DNA from: Steroidobacter sp.
GTDB taxonomy: Bacteria > Pseudomonadota > Gammaproteobacteria > Steroidobacterales > Steroidobacteraceae
DNA length: 32,668 bases
Direction: 5' to 3'
Assembly (NCBI GenBank): GCA_025929585.1
Contig: JAICPY010000042.1
Location: 1 to 32,668 of the forward strand
Position 1 is the stretch's first letter. Each line of letters starts with the position of its first letter. The notes beneath the pieces were generated by a model. The model was not told the origin of the DNA. It worked only from the letters and a program-made list of their open reading frames with translations, and made no database searches. The translations under genes were made by a program, and so were the position numbers. Positions 15,534 to 24,455 of the stretch are shown piece by piece.

Positions 15534-16477
15534 TGATTTACGACAATATTCTTGGCACCATCGGCCGCACGCCCATCGTGCGCATCAACCGGCTCGCGCC
15601 CGCGCACACGACCATGTACGTGAAGTGTGAGTTCTTCAATCCGTTGGCTTCGGTGAAGGATCGCTTGGCCATTGCGATCATCGAAGATGCAGAGCGTCGT
15701 GGCACGCTGAAGCCGGGCCAGACAGTTGTCGAGGCGACCTCGGGCAATACCGGCATCGCGCTCGCGATGGTGTGTGCGGCGAAAGGCTATCCATTTGTTG
15801 CCTGCATGGCGGAGACATTCTCGGTCGAGCGACGCAAGATCATGCGTATGCTGGGCGCGAAGGTGATTCTGACGCCGGCAGCGGAGCGAGGAACCGGAAT
15901 GGTGCGTAAAGCCGAGGAGCTAGCGAAAAAGAACGGCTGGTTTCTGGCACGGCAGTTCGAGAACCCGGCCAATCCGGAGTATCACCGCAACACGACAGGC
16001 CCTGAGATACTGAGCGATTTCGCCGGCAAGCGATTCGACTTTTGGGTGACCGGTTGGGGCACTGGCGGCACGCTGACCGGCGCCGGGGAAATGATCAAGA
16101 AAGCCCGGCCCGATGTGCGCGTCATTGCTGCTGAGCCAGCGAGCGCATCCTTGCTGACCGGAGCGGAATTCAAGCCACACAAGATCCAAGGCTGGACGCC
16201 TGACTTCCTTCCAGCGGTGCTCAGTCGCACCATCGCGGATGAAGTCGTACAAGTGGGTGATGAAGAGGCAATTCAGACGTCGCGGTCCCTCGCGAGCAAG
16301 GAGGGCATTTTCTGCGGTATCTCTTCCGGTGCAACATTCGCCGCTGCATTGAAAGTGGCCCAGAAGGCACAAGAAGGTTCGGTGATCCTCGCCATGCTTC
16401 CCGATACAGGGGAACGCTACCTGACGACGCCTTTGTTTGAGGGGATCTCTGACTCCACAGATGCCGAACCTCTGTAA
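15533..16477 (+). CDS. cysK: Cysteine synthase A (O-acetylserine sulfhydrylase)
   Basis: PLP enzyme that makes cysteine from O-acetylserine and sulfide. 314 residues. The PLP lysine is K42 in NPLASVKDR, the substrate loop is TSGNTGIALAM, the phosphate-binding loop is GWGTGGTLTGAG and the C-terminal CGISSGATFAAAL is present. The first residues MIYDNILGTIGRTPIVRINR fix the start. The SVKDR and overall length favour CysK, although CysM cannot be fully excluded. There is no Shine-Dalgarno sequence; the bases before the ATG instead match the anti-Shine-Dalgarno end of 16S rRNA. It is not in an operon. A GC-rich hairpin lies downstream. Confidence 0.94.
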   Translation: MIYDNILGTIGRTPIVRINRLAPAHTTMYVKCEFFNPLASVKDRLAIAIIEDAERRGTLKPGQTVVEATSGNTGIALAMVCAAKGYPFVACMAETFSVERRKIMRMLGAKVILTPAAERGTGMVRKAEELAKKNGWFLARQFENPANPEYHRNTTGPEILSDFAGKRFDFWVTGWGTGGTLTGAGEMIKKARPDVRVIAAEPASASLLTGAEFKPHKIQGWTPDFLPAVLSRTIADEVVQVGDEEAIQTSRSLASKEGIFCGISSGATFAAALKVAQKAQEGSVILAMLPDTGERYLTTPLFEGISDSTDAEPL

Positions 16478-16490
16478 TCGGGCGGAATTG

Positions 16491-16530
16491 GCGCGCGCTT
16501 TTACGATTCTTTACAGGAATCCGCGCGCGC
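16491..16530 (+). terminator. GC-rich two-part hairpin after cysK
   Basis: GCGCGCGC at 16491-16498 pairs with GCGCGCGC at 16523-16530, with a nested GATTC/GAATC stem (16505-16509, 16517-16521) inside. No T-run follows, so it may be an imperfect terminator, a mRNA-stabilising structure or a block to read-through into the efflux genes. Confidence 0.45.
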
Positions 16531-16636
16531 TGCCGCTACGGTAGCTCCGCTTCGAATTTTCCTTTCGCAGCTCTAGATTCCGCGGTTCTTCGCGGATGCT
16601 GCTGTGCCGGTCTCCCTTGTTCGATTTCGGTGACTC

Positions 16637-17755
16637 GTGCCTGAATACGTTAACCGCCGCGGCATCGCCATCGGCCTTGCGGCGCTAATCGTCGCTGCCG
16701 CGGTACTTTGGCTATGGTTTGGCTCTGAAGCGAATGGCTCCAATGGAAGCGCGGATACTTTCGCGCGCACTGCCGACCCACCAGCGGTATCTGTGATCAC
16801 TCAAAGTCCGCAACTGAAGCGGTTCGCGCAAGAAGTCGAGGCGCTCGGCACCGTCAGAGCGAACGAATCCGTCGATATCACTGCCAAGGTCGCAGATCGA
16901 ATCGCCGCGATTCACTTCAAGGAAGGTCAGCAGGTTCGCAAAGGCCAACTACTCGTAGAGCTCGACAATGCGGAAGCTCGCGCGGATCTCGCCGCAGCCG
17001 AAGCTGCGTATTCAGACAGCCGCAGCCAATACAACCGCAGCCAAGAACTTTTTCAAACGCACGCATTGTCGCAAGCGCAGCTGGAGCAGCTGCAGGCCAC
17101 ATTGCTTGCGAATGAGGCGCGTGTTGCCGCAGCTCGTTCTCGACTGAACGATCGGTTGATCGCGGCTCCCTTCGCGGGACGTGTTGGGTTGCGCAACGTC
17201 AGTCTCGGCGGCTTGGTCAGTCCGGGCGAAGTGATTACCACGCTCGATGACTTGAGTGTGGTGAAGTTGGATTTCTCGGTGCCGGAGGTATTCCTCGCGA
17301 CATTGAAGCCGGAGCTGCCGGTTATGGCGAATAGTAATGCCTATCCAGATTCGCAGTTTTCAGGCCGCGTCTTGAGCATCGGCACACGGGTCGATCCTTC
17401 CACACGCTCGATTACGATTCGCGCGTTGTTCGATAATCCGCAAGGACACCTGCGACCGGGCATGTTCATGACGGTGAAGCTCGTCCGCTCGGCGCGTGAC
17501 GCATTGATGATTCCCGAACGCGCAATCGTTCCCGAGAATGAGCGGCACTTCGTCTTCCTCGTCGAAGACGCTCGAGCAGTCAAGCGTGAAGTTTCGATCG
17601 GCCGGCGTCGTCCAGGCGAAGTCGAAGTGCTGGAAGGCATCACGACAACCGATCAAGTGATCGTCGATGGCACGTTGAACATTCGCGATGGGTTGCCGGT
17701 CCGCGAGCAGGTGATTTCGCGCACGAATTCGGCCGCCGCGAGCGAAGCAACGTGA
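16637..17755 (+). CDS. RND efflux periplasmic adaptor (membrane fusion protein)
   Basis: 372 residues. An N-terminal membrane anchor (IAIGLAALIVAAAVLWLWF, about 10-28) precedes the HlyD/AcrA-type domains. The first lipoyl half is near VEALGTVRANESVDITAKVADRIAAIHFKEGQQVRKGQLLVEL, a coiled-coil hairpin covers about 115-165 (RADLAAAEAAYSD, SQAQLEQLQATLLANEARV), the second lipoyl half is APFAGRVGLRNVSLGGLVSPGE, and the beta-barrel follows. It would bridge the inner-membrane pump to an outer-membrane channel. The start is GTG 16637. The TGA overlaps the GTG of the pump gene, so the two are translationally coupled. No local TolC-like gene or regulator is present. Confidence 0.93.
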   Translation: MPEYVNRRGIAIGLAALIVAAAVLWLWFGSEANGSNGSADTFARTADPPAVSVITQSPQLKRFAQEVEALGTVRANESVDITAKVADRIAAIHFKEGQQVRKGQLLVELDNAEARADLAAAEAAYSDSRSQYNRSQELFQTHALSQAQLEQLQATLLANEARVAAARSRLNDRLIAAPFAGRVGLRNVSLGGLVSPGEVITTLDDLSVVKLDFSVPEVFLATLKPELPVMANSNAYPDSQFSGRVLSIGTRVDPSTRSITIRALFDNPQGHLRPGMFMTVKLVRSARDALMIPERAIVPENERHFVFLVEDARAVKREVSIGRRRPGEVEVLEGITTTDQVIVDGTLNIRDGLPVREQVISRTNSAAASEAT

Positions 17756-20700
17756 TTCTCTCGGACATTTCGGTCCGCCGACCCGTCTTCGCGATGGTGA
17801 TTAGCTTATTGCTGACCATCATCGGCCTGATGGCGATGGCGCGCTTGTCGGTACGTGAAGTGCCGAACGTCCAGCCTCCGATTGTGAGTATCGATACGTT
17901 GTATCGTGGCGCCTCCGCTTCGGTCGTCGAATCGAAGATCACGCAAGCGATCGAGAATCGGATCTCGGGTATCGAGGGCATCGAGAAGATGACCTCATCG
18001 AGCCAAGACGAGCGCTCGCGTGTCACCGTCGAGTTCAGTCTCGATCGGGACATCGATGCTGCTGCGAACGACATTCGCGATCGCGTCGCGCGCGTAATCA
18101 ACGATCTGCCTGAAGAGGCTGAGCCGCCCGAGATCGCCAAAGTCGATTCCACTGCCGAGCCAGTCATGTGGCTCAACGTTTCCAGCGATCGGCGCACCCC
18201 GCTGGAATTGTCCGACTATGCGGACCGCTACCTGGCGGATCGGTTCTCAGTCGTCGCAGGCGTCGCACAAGTTCGCATCGGCGGCGAGCGTCGTTATGCG
18301 ATGCGCATTTGGCTCGATCGCCAGGCGCTCGCGGCTAGGCAACTCACGGTACAAGACGTGGAGAACGCGCTTCGCGCGGAGAACGTCGAACTGCCGGCGG
18401 GACGCATCGAATCGGTCGATCGTGAATTCACGTTGCGAACCGATACCGGCTTGCGTGCGCCCGAGGATTTTCGCCAGCTTGTCGTTGGACGAGGTGCCGC
18501 TGGTTATCTCGTACGTTTGGGTGAAGTCGCCGATGTAGAGCTCGCGGCCGAAGATCTGCGAACCATATCGCGCACCGATGGCAAGTCTGGAATCAGCCTC
18601 GGCATCGTGCCGCAATCCACCGCCAACGTGCTGGAAGTCTCCGAAGGTGTGCAGGTCGAGCTCGCGCGCATTCAGGAGACCTTACCTGATGACATGCATC
18701 TGGACATCAACGTTGATGACTCTGTATTTGTGCAAGAGTCGCTCAACGAAGTCGTACATGCATTAGTAGTCGCGTTGCTGCTCGTTCTCATCGTGATCTA
18801 TCTGTTCTTGGGAACGGTTCGCGCCACGATCATTCCGGCGTTGACGATTCCCGTATCGATAGTCGCTGCGAGCATCGTGATGGCGATCGCTGGATTTTCG
18901 ATCAACGTGCTGACTCTGCTCGGCGCAGTGCTGGCGATTGGTCTCGTGGTGGACGATGCGATCGTCGTGCTCGAGAACATCGTGCGGCGTATTGAGCTTG
19001 GACAACCGCCGTTGCTTGCAGCCGTGGATGGAAGTCGCGAGATCGGATTCGCCGTGATTGCGACGACGCTCGTTCTTATCGCCGTCTTTATTCCCATCTC
19101 GTTCATCCCCGGCAACGTCGGCCGCTTATTTGGCGAGTTCGGCATATCGATAGCCGCTGCGATCGGAATCTCCGCGCTCATCTCCTTGACGCTCGTGCCG
19201 ATGCTGAGCTCGAAGATCTTCGCGCGCGGCATCATTCGCGGACGTGTCGCCGATGCAGTCGATCGCTTCTTTCGCTGGCTTTCGCAGCTCTATGAGCGCT
19301 CGGTGCGTCGCGCGCTAGCCTTGCGTCTCGTTGTGATGACGGCCGGTGCAGGTACGCTAGTGTTCGCCGCCGTCTTGTTTGCTCATCTGCCTTCCGAATA
19401 CGCACCGTCGGAAGATCGCCAGCGAGTTTGGATCGTGTTGTCCGCGCCGGAAGGGGCGAGCCTCCAATACCTAGAGCAGTACCTTCGAGCAGTCGAAGGT
19501 GTGGTCCTCGAAGAAATGCAAGCCGGCAACGTTAGACGAGCGCTGACGCGCGCCGGAACATTTGGCGGCGGCGGTGACGTGAACGTCGGGCGCGTATTCA
19601 TGGTCTTGAGCTCGTGGGATGAACGGGAAGAATCTGCGCAGCAGATTGCAGGACGTTTGCGCACCAAACTGCAAGATCTGCCGGTTCGTATTGTCGTGGG
19701 CACACCAGGTGGCATGGGCATCCGCGGCGGTGGCGCGCCTGTGCAACTCGTGCTTGGCGGTGGCGATTACGAAGAGCTGGCGCAATGGCGCGATATCTTG
19801 ATTGCCAAGGCCGCGGAGAATCCCGGCCTCATCAATATCGACTCGGACTACTACTCGCGTAAGCCACAGCTGAACGTCACTGTCGATCGCAATCGTTCTG
19901 CCGATCTTGGCGTGTCGCTCACCGCGGTCGGCCGTACCCTCGAAACGATGATGGGCTCGCGTATCGTGACGACGTTCTTGGATCGAGGCGAGGAATATAA
20001 CGTCATCTTGCAGGCGCGCGAGCAAGATCGAGCGACGCCGAACGACCTCAACAACATCTATGTGCGTTCGACGACTACCGATGCGCTGGTGCCCTTATCG
20101 AATCTGGTTACTCTCTCGGAAATGGCCGGAGCGCGAGAGTTGAAGCGTTTCGACCGGCTGCGTTCGATTACGATATCGGCGAACCTGAATCCTGGTTACT
20201 CGCTCGGTGAGGCACTCGACTATTTCGAAGAGCTGGTTCGCACGCAGTTGCCTTCGCATGCGCAGATCAACTACGACGGTGAATCGCGCGAGTTCAAACG
20301 TTCGGGCAGTGCTTTGTACGTGACGTTTCTGCTTGCCTTGGCCATCGTATTTTTGGTGTTGGCTGCGCAGTTCGAAAGCTTCCGCCATCCGATCATCATC
20401 ATGATGACCGTGCCGCTCGCGGTGGCGGGAGCGTTGCTTGGACTCCTCGCGACCGGTGGATCGATCAACGTCTTCAGTCAGATCGGCTGCATCATGCTGA
20501 TTGGCCTCGCCGCGAAGAACGGCATCTTGATCGTGGAATTCGCGAACCAGTTGCGCGATCGCGGAGTGGAGTTCGAGCAGGCCATCGTTGAAGCCTCGAC
20601 CATCCGGTTGCGTCCGGTGCTGATGACGAGCCTTTGCACGGTCTTCGGCGCGGTGCCCTTGCTGATCGCGACGGGCGCGGGCGCAGAGAGTCGCCAAGCA

Positions 20701-20874
20701 ATCGGATCCGTAGTGGTCTACGGGGTGACCTTCTCCATGTTGCTGACGCTCTACGTCGTGCCGGTTGTGTATAGCCTGGTTGCCCGAAATACCCACTCAC
20801 CGGAGCACATCGCCAAGCTCATTGACGCACTTCGCGACAAGGCGGCGACCGCTTCGGATCAGGTCTCGAGCTAG
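17752..20874 (+). CDS. RND efflux transporter permease (HAE1/AcrB family)
   Basis: Proton-driven inner-membrane exporter of 1040 residues, close to AcrB/MexB/MdtB. The first transmembrane helix is at about 10-30 (RRPVFAMVISLLLTIIGLMA). A periplasmic loop follows. Helices 2-6 contain the proton-relay pair in GLVVDDAIVVLENIVRR (D401, D402). The second half repeats the arrangement and includes the conserved GLAAKNGILIVEFANQLR segment. The start GTG 17752 overlaps the adaptor stop. Substrate is unknown; the EVPNVQPPIVSIDTLYRGAS segment fits the broad-specificity drug/solvent exporters rather than metal pumps. Without an adjacent outer-membrane factor it probably uses a chromosomal TolC. Confidence 0.95.
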   Translation: MILSDISVRRPVFAMVISLLLTIIGLMAMARLSVREVPNVQPPIVSIDTLYRGASASVVESKITQAIENRISGIEGIEKMTSSSQDERSRVTVEFSLDRDIDAAANDIRDRVARVINDLPEEAEPPEIAKVDSTAEPVMWLNVSSDRRTPLELSDYADRYLADRFSVVAGVAQVRIGGERRYAMRIWLDRQALAARQLTVQDVENALRAENVELPAGRIESVDREFTLRTDTGLRAPEDFRQLVVGRGAAGYLVRLGEVADVELAAEDLRTISRTDGKSGISLGIVPQSTANVLEVSEGVQVELARIQETLPDDMHLDINVDDSVFVQESLNEVVHALVVALLLVLIVIYLFLGTVRATIIPALTIPVSIVAASIVMAIAGFSINVLTLLGAVLAIGLVVDDAIVVLENIVRRIELGQPPLLAAVDGSREIGFAVIATTLVLIAVFIPISFIPGNVGRLFGEFGISIAAAIGISALISLTLVPMLSSKIFARGIIRGRVADAVDRFFRWLSQLYERSVRRALALRLVVMTAGAGTLVFAAVLFAHLPSEYAPSEDRQRVWIVLSAPEGASLQYLEQYLRAVEGVVLEEMQAGNVRRALTRAGTFGGGGDVNVGRVFMVLSSWDEREESAQQIAGRLRTKLQDLPVRIVVGTPGGMGIRGGGAPVQLVLGGGDYEELAQWRDILIAKAAENPGLINIDSDYYSRKPQLNVTVDRNRSADLGVSLTAVGRTLETMMGSRIVTTFLDRGEEYNVILQAREQDRATPNDLNNIYVRSTTTDALVPLSNLVTLSEMAGARELKRFDRLRSITISANLNPGYSLGEALDYFEELVRTQLPSHAQINYDGESREFKRSGSALYVTFLLALAIVFLVLAAQFESFRHPIIIMMTVPLAVAGALLGLLATGGSINVFSQIGCIMLIGLAAKNGILIVEFANQLRDRGVEFEQAIVEASTIRLRPVLMTSLCTVFGAVPLLIATGAGAESRQAIGSVVVYGVTFSMLLTLYVVPVVYSLVARNTHSPEHIAKLIDALRDKAATASDQVSS

Positions 20875-21067
20875 TTTGGCCCCGACTGAAGGTCTAATCG
20901 CTAAACTGACAGCCGAAAGAAAAACGCCTACAAACGCGGTCGAGGCCCAGTAATGGCGTGGCCGAAGTAAAGTATTTCTTAACGTTCTCCGCGGTGGCTG
21001 CGGCTTTCGCCGACGAACCGTGCGGTCGGCCCGTTAGAATCGATGTTTAGTCGACGACGGCAACAAG

Positions 21068-22564
21068 ATGGCCCAAAGCCCATACCAGCAACTCGAGCAA
21101 GAATTTCGCCGCGTGCACGCTTTTCGCACCGCGGCGTCGATTCTGCGATGGGACTCGGCCGTGATGATGCCGCGCGGCAGCTCGGACCTTCGAGGCGAGC
21201 AGCTCGCGGCGCTCGAGACGGAGGCGCACGCGCTAGTGACGTCGCCTCGCGTGTCTCGGTTGCTGGACCGAGCCGATGCGAATGCCCAGGGATTGGAGGA
21301 TTGGCAGGTCGCGAACCTTCGAGAAATGCGCCGCGAGCGCGACCACGCGATCGCGACTCCGCACAATCTGGTTTCCCGGCTTGCAAAGGCGACTTCTCGC
21401 GCAGAAGTTCGCTGGCTGGAAGCCAAACAGAAAAGCGATTTCTCGCTGTTCGCGCCTCATCTCGAAGAGGTCGTCAACCTGACACGCAACAAGGCTTCAT
21501 TTCTGGGAAAAGCCTTGAACTTGACGCCCTATGACGCGCTCATCGATGAGTTCAGTCCGGGACTCACCACCAAAGAGATCGACTCGATCTTCACGACACT
21601 TGGCCGGCGTCTTCCTGGATTGATTCAGGACGTCATCGATGGCCAAGCCGCGCGCCCGCCTCTGGATTTGTCGGGGCGCATTACGCCGTCGAAGCAGCGG
21701 CAGATCGCAGTGGACATCATGAAAACGATCGGCTTTCCTTTCGACCGAGGCCGGATCGATGAAAGCGAACACCCCTTCACCGGCGGAGCCCCGGGCGACA
21801 TTCGGATCACCACGCGTTTTATACCGACAGACCCACTCAGCGGACTGATGGGGGTGCTCCATGAAACCGGACATGCGATGTACGACCTCGGTTTGCCCGA
21901 GGCTTGGCGAGGCCAGCCTGTTGGACGCGACCGGGGAATGGCAGTGCAGGAGAGTCAGTCCCTGCTGTTGGAGATGTTCATCTGTCGCAATCGGCCTTTC
22001 CTGCGCTATCTGCGTCCGCTGCTCGAGAAGATCGGTGGTGTCAGCGGGCCCGAATGGGAGGTCGAGAACCTCTATCGAGTGCTCACGCGCGTTCGACGCA
22101 GCCTGATTCGAGTCGATGCCGATGAGATCACCTACACGATGCATATCATCTTGCGGCACGAACTGGAGAAGGAGCTCTTGTTGGGTGAATTGAAGATCAA
22201 GGACCTCCCTGAAGCTTGGAACTCTCGCATTCACGACCGCCTCGGCGTGCGGCCCTCGAACGATGCGGAAGGCTGCTTACAAGACGTGCACTGGGCAGTC
22301 GGATCCTTTGGTTATTTCCCTTCCTATTCGATCGGCGCTGTCATCGCAGCCCAGCTCTACGAAAGCCTGCGCAGCGACCGACCGGAGCTAGATGAGGAGA
22401 TTGCGGCTGGACATTTCGCCGGCTTGTTCGACTGGCTACGCCAGAACATCTACCGCCACGGCGCAATGTTGAGCACCCCCGAGCTCATCCAGAACGCCAC
22501 AGGCAAACCCCTAAGCGCCGCGGCCTGGGTGCGGTATGCGGAGGGGAAGTATCTTGCGGACTAG
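21068..22564 (+). CDS. M32 family metallocarboxypeptidase (Taq-type)
   Basis: Zinc or cobalt carboxypeptidase that removes C-terminal residues from peptides in the cytoplasm. 498 residues, the normal M32 length. The HEXXH metal site is LHETGHAMYDLG (H265, E266, H269), and the third ligand is expected in AVQESQSLLLEM. Further M32 signatures are DEFSPGLTTKEID, GDIRITTRF and the C-terminal YFPSYSIGAVIAAQLY. The start ATG 21068 has no strong Shine-Dalgarno sequence. The TAG stop lies three bases before repeat element H. About 190 bases separate it from the efflux operon; I see no terminator there. Confidence 0.95.
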   Translation: MAQSPYQQLEQEFRRVHAFRTAASILRWDSAVMMPRGSSDLRGEQLAALETEAHALVTSPRVSRLLDRADANAQGLEDWQVANLREMRRERDHAIATPHNLVSRLAKATSRAEVRWLEAKQKSDFSLFAPHLEEVVNLTRNKASFLGKALNLTPYDALIDEFSPGLTTKEIDSIFTTLGRRLPGLIQDVIDGQAARPPLDLSGRITPSKQRQIAVDIMKTIGFPFDRGRIDESEHPFTGGAPGDIRITTRFIPTDPLSGLMGVLHETGHAMYDLGLPEAWRGQPVGRDRGMAVQESQSLLLEMFICRNRPFLRYLRPLLEKIGGVSGPEWEVENLYRVLTRVRRSLIRVDADEITYTMHIILRHELEKELLLGELKIKDLPEAWNSRIHDRLGVRPSNDAEGCLQDVHWAVGSFGYFPSYSIGAVIAAQLYESLRSDRPELDEEIAAGHFAGLFDWLRQNIYRHGAMLSTPELIQNATGKPLSAAAWVRYAEGKYLAD

Positions 22565-22566
22565 AC

Positions 22567-22690
22567 GGCGATAGGGGATAGGAAGAGTCGGAAAGTCTAA
22601 TCGCGCACTTACTCGCTTGCTCACTGGCTAATCTCTATTCACTATCGCCACCCTATCGCCAATCCCCTATCCCCTATCGCCTTCTATCCT
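22567..22690. repeat. Inward-facing heptad hairpin element H
   Basis: The left arm has GCGATAG (22568) and GGGATAG (22575). The right arm, from 22642 to the ttcA start, has repeated CTATCGC/CTATCCC units (22642, 22653, 22667, 22674) plus CTTCTAT. Sixteen bases match perfectly (22567-22582 with 22666-22681). The right arm is about twice as long as the left. The loop is about 60 bases, and the outermost right unit abuts the ATG of ttcA. The inner core is less clear than in other elements. Confidence 0.82.
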
Positions 22691-23521
22691 ATGTCCGCCA
22701 TCCCCATCCCTCTCTCCAATAACTTCAGGCGGCTGCAAGCACGCCTGCGTGGGCTTGTCGGCAAGGCGATCGAAGATTTCCGCATGATCGAGGACGGCGA
22801 TCGTGTGATGGTGTGTCTATCGGGCGGCAAGGATTCCTACACGCTTCTCGACATCTTGATGTCCTTGCAGCGAAGCGCGCCGATCAAATTTGAGCTTGTT
22901 GCTGTCAATCTAGACCAGAAGCAACCGGGGTTTCCTGAGCACATCCTTCCCGAGTATTTGACTGCGCTCGGGGTGCCATTTCAGATCATCGAGCAGGACA
23001 CGTACAGCGTCGTAAAGCGAGTCATCCCGGAAGGCAAGACGATGTGCGGCTTGTGTTCCCGCATGCGCCGTGGAGCGCTGTATCGCTATGCGGCCGAGAA
23101 CGGCATCACGAAGATTGCACTCGGCCATCATCGAGACGACATCATCGAAACGCTATTCTTGAACATGTTCTTCGGTGGCAAGCTCAAGGCGATGCCGCCG
23201 AAACTGAAATCCGAGGATGGCCGCCACATCGTCATCCGTCCACTTGCCTATGTTGGCGAGCAGGAGATCGAGCGCTACGCGCGCGCCCGCGAATTTCCGC
23301 TCATCCCGTGTTCGCTCTGCGGCTCGCAGGAAAATATGCAGCGCATGGAAATCAAGAAGATGCTGCACGAATGGGAAAAGCAACACCCCGGTCGCACCGA
23401 GACAATTTTCTCGAGCATGTGCAATGTGGTGGCGTCGCATCTGGCGGATGCGCAGAGCTTCGATTTTGCGTCACTGAAAGCGACAGCGGAAGCGCACGAT
23501 CCAATCGATGAGGACGTGTAG
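22691..23521 (+). CDS. ttcA: tRNA 2-thiocytidine(32) synthetase TtcA
   Basis: ATP-dependent, iron-sulfur enzyme that thiolates cytidine 32 of certain tRNAs. 276 residues. The PP-loop SGGKDS is at 44-49. The CxxC pair [11 protein letters not shown] gives C119 and C122, with a further cysteine pair in [13 protein letters not shown] (C207, C210); these match the cluster-binding cysteines of the family. [28 protein letters not shown] is highly conserved. There is no Shine-Dalgarno sequence: the start follows the C-rich arm of element H. The TAG stop is inside the first octad (GTGTAGAG) of element D, so both ends of this gene are framed by repeat elements. Confidence 0.97.
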   Translation: MSAIPIPLSNNFRRLQARLRGLVGKAIEDFRMIEDGDRVMVCLSGGKDSYTLLDILMSLQRSAPIKFELVAVNLDQKQPGFPEHILPEYLTALGVPFQIIEQDTYSVVKRVIPEGKTMCGLCSRMRRGALYRYAAENGITKIALGHHRDDIIETLFLNMFFGGKLKAMPPKLKSEDGRHIVIRPLAYVGEQEIERYARAREFPLIPCSLCGSQENMQRMEIKKMLHEWEKQHPGRTETIFSSMCNVVASHLADAQSFDFASLKATAEAHDPIDEDV

Positions 23522-23609
23522 AGGTGCAGACGTGTAGATGTCAGACCGAGCCTGTATCCTTTCTGACCTTCGCACCTCCGCACGTCCACACCTCTACACC
23601 TCAACACGC
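23512..23609. repeat. Inward-facing octad hairpin element D
   Basis: Left units are GTGTAGAG (23516), GTGCAGAC, GTGTAGAT and core GTCAGACC (23540-23547). The loop is 12 bases. Right units are core TTTCTGAC (23560-23567), CTTCGCAC, CTCCGCAC, GTCCACAC, CTCTACAC and CTCAACAC (to 23607). That is three octads against five. The left outer unit contains the ttcA stop and the right outer unit ends two bases before the next ATG. It fills the spacer completely and resembles element E in units and core. Confidence 0.92.
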
Positions 23610-24134
23610 ATGCCCATCATCATCTTCTCCCACGGCAAGGACAGCGAACCTTGGGGCGGTAAGATTACTGCCATGGCGGAGGTCGCGCGACGGCACGGGT
23701 TGCAAGTCGAATCTGTCGATTATCGGGGGATCGATGATCCACTGGCGCGCGTACGCAAGTTGCTCGAGCTCTGCGGGACACTAAGTGAGGCGCCAATCCT
23801 CGTCGGTTCGAGCATGGGAGGATACGTCTCGGCCGCAGCGTCGATGCAGGTGCCAGTTCGCGCGATGTTCTTGCTTGCGCCTGCGTTCTTCATGCCCGGA
23901 TACGAGCAATACACGCCGGTGCCTGCGAAGTGCCCGATATCGATCGTGCACGGGTGGAACGACGATATCGTCCCGGTGGACAACAGCATTCGATTCGCGA
24001 AGTTATATAAGTCGCAACTGCACGTTCTCGACTCCGATCATCGTCTCACGGCGAACATCGGCGAGATCTGTGACCTGCTGGATCATTTCCTCGAAAGGCT
24101 GTCGAGCTCATCCGAGTCACGGTTTGTTTTTTGA
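23610..24134 (+). CDS. Alpha/beta hydrolase family protein
   Basis: Small hydrolase of 174 residues with a complete catalytic triad by inspection: nucleophile S68 in VGSSMGGYVSA, acid in HGWNDDIVPVD, and His in LDSDHRL. The first strand MPIIIFSHGKDSEPWGG carries the HG oxyanion turn. It probably cleaves an ester or thioester in the cytoplasm; the substrate is unknown, and it resembles short YqiA-like or dienelactone-hydrolase-like proteins. I start it at ATG 23610 because the upstream extension to 23538 would be translated repeat element D. No Shine-Dalgarno sequence is present. Confidence 0.85.
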   Translation: MPIIIFSHGKDSEPWGGKITAMAEVARRHGLQVESVDYRGIDDPLARVRKLLELCGTLSEAPILVGSSMGGYVSAAASMQVPVRAMFLLAPAFFMPGYEQYTPVPAKCPISIVHGWNDDIVPVDNSIRFAKLYKSQLHVLDSDHRLTANIGEICDLLDHFLERLSSSSESRFVF

Positions 24135-24175
24135 AAAGAACGGTATGATCGGCTCTGGCCACCAGAGGATTGAGC

Positions 24176-24397
24176 ATGCATACGGTCCGCGCACTTGCGA
24201 TGTCTTTCTTGGTCATCCTGACGATGACCGGCTGCGGAGCCAGCGAAACACCTGAAGAATCTCAATCGCCTCCAATCGAAGAAACCGCGTTCGGTGAGAC
24301 GGTTGGAACGCTGGATAAGGCGCGGGCAGTGGAGGGCACGGTCATGCAGCAAAAAGAAGACATCGATCAGGCCCTGCAGGAAAGCGAAGGTCACTAG
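24176..24397 (+). CDS. Small putative lipoprotein
   Basis: 73 residues. The signal HTVRALAMSFLVILTMTGCGAS has a good lipobox (MTGC). The mature part is short, polar and acidic, with EETPEES-like Pro/Glu runs and a predicted helix (QQKEDIDQALQES). AGAGGA at 24164-24169 supports ATG 24176 over the TTG at 24170. It would be tethered in the inner or outer membrane. I recognise no family. The clear signal, ribosome-binding site and lipobox make it likely real despite its size. Confidence 0.72.
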   Translation: MHTVRALAMSFLVILTMTGCGASETPEESQSPPIEETAFGETVGTLDKARAVEGTVMQQKEDIDQALQESEGH

Positions 24398-24455
24398 ACG
24401 AGCGTTCGCGCCGGGATGGGCGTGAACTGTCTGCCGACGCTTATCTGATTACCCG

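Noticed and set aside
23538-23609. Longer N-terminus for the alpha/beta hydrolase
   Set aside because: The extra 24 residues are entirely encoded by octads of element D, while the fold starts at ATG 23610.
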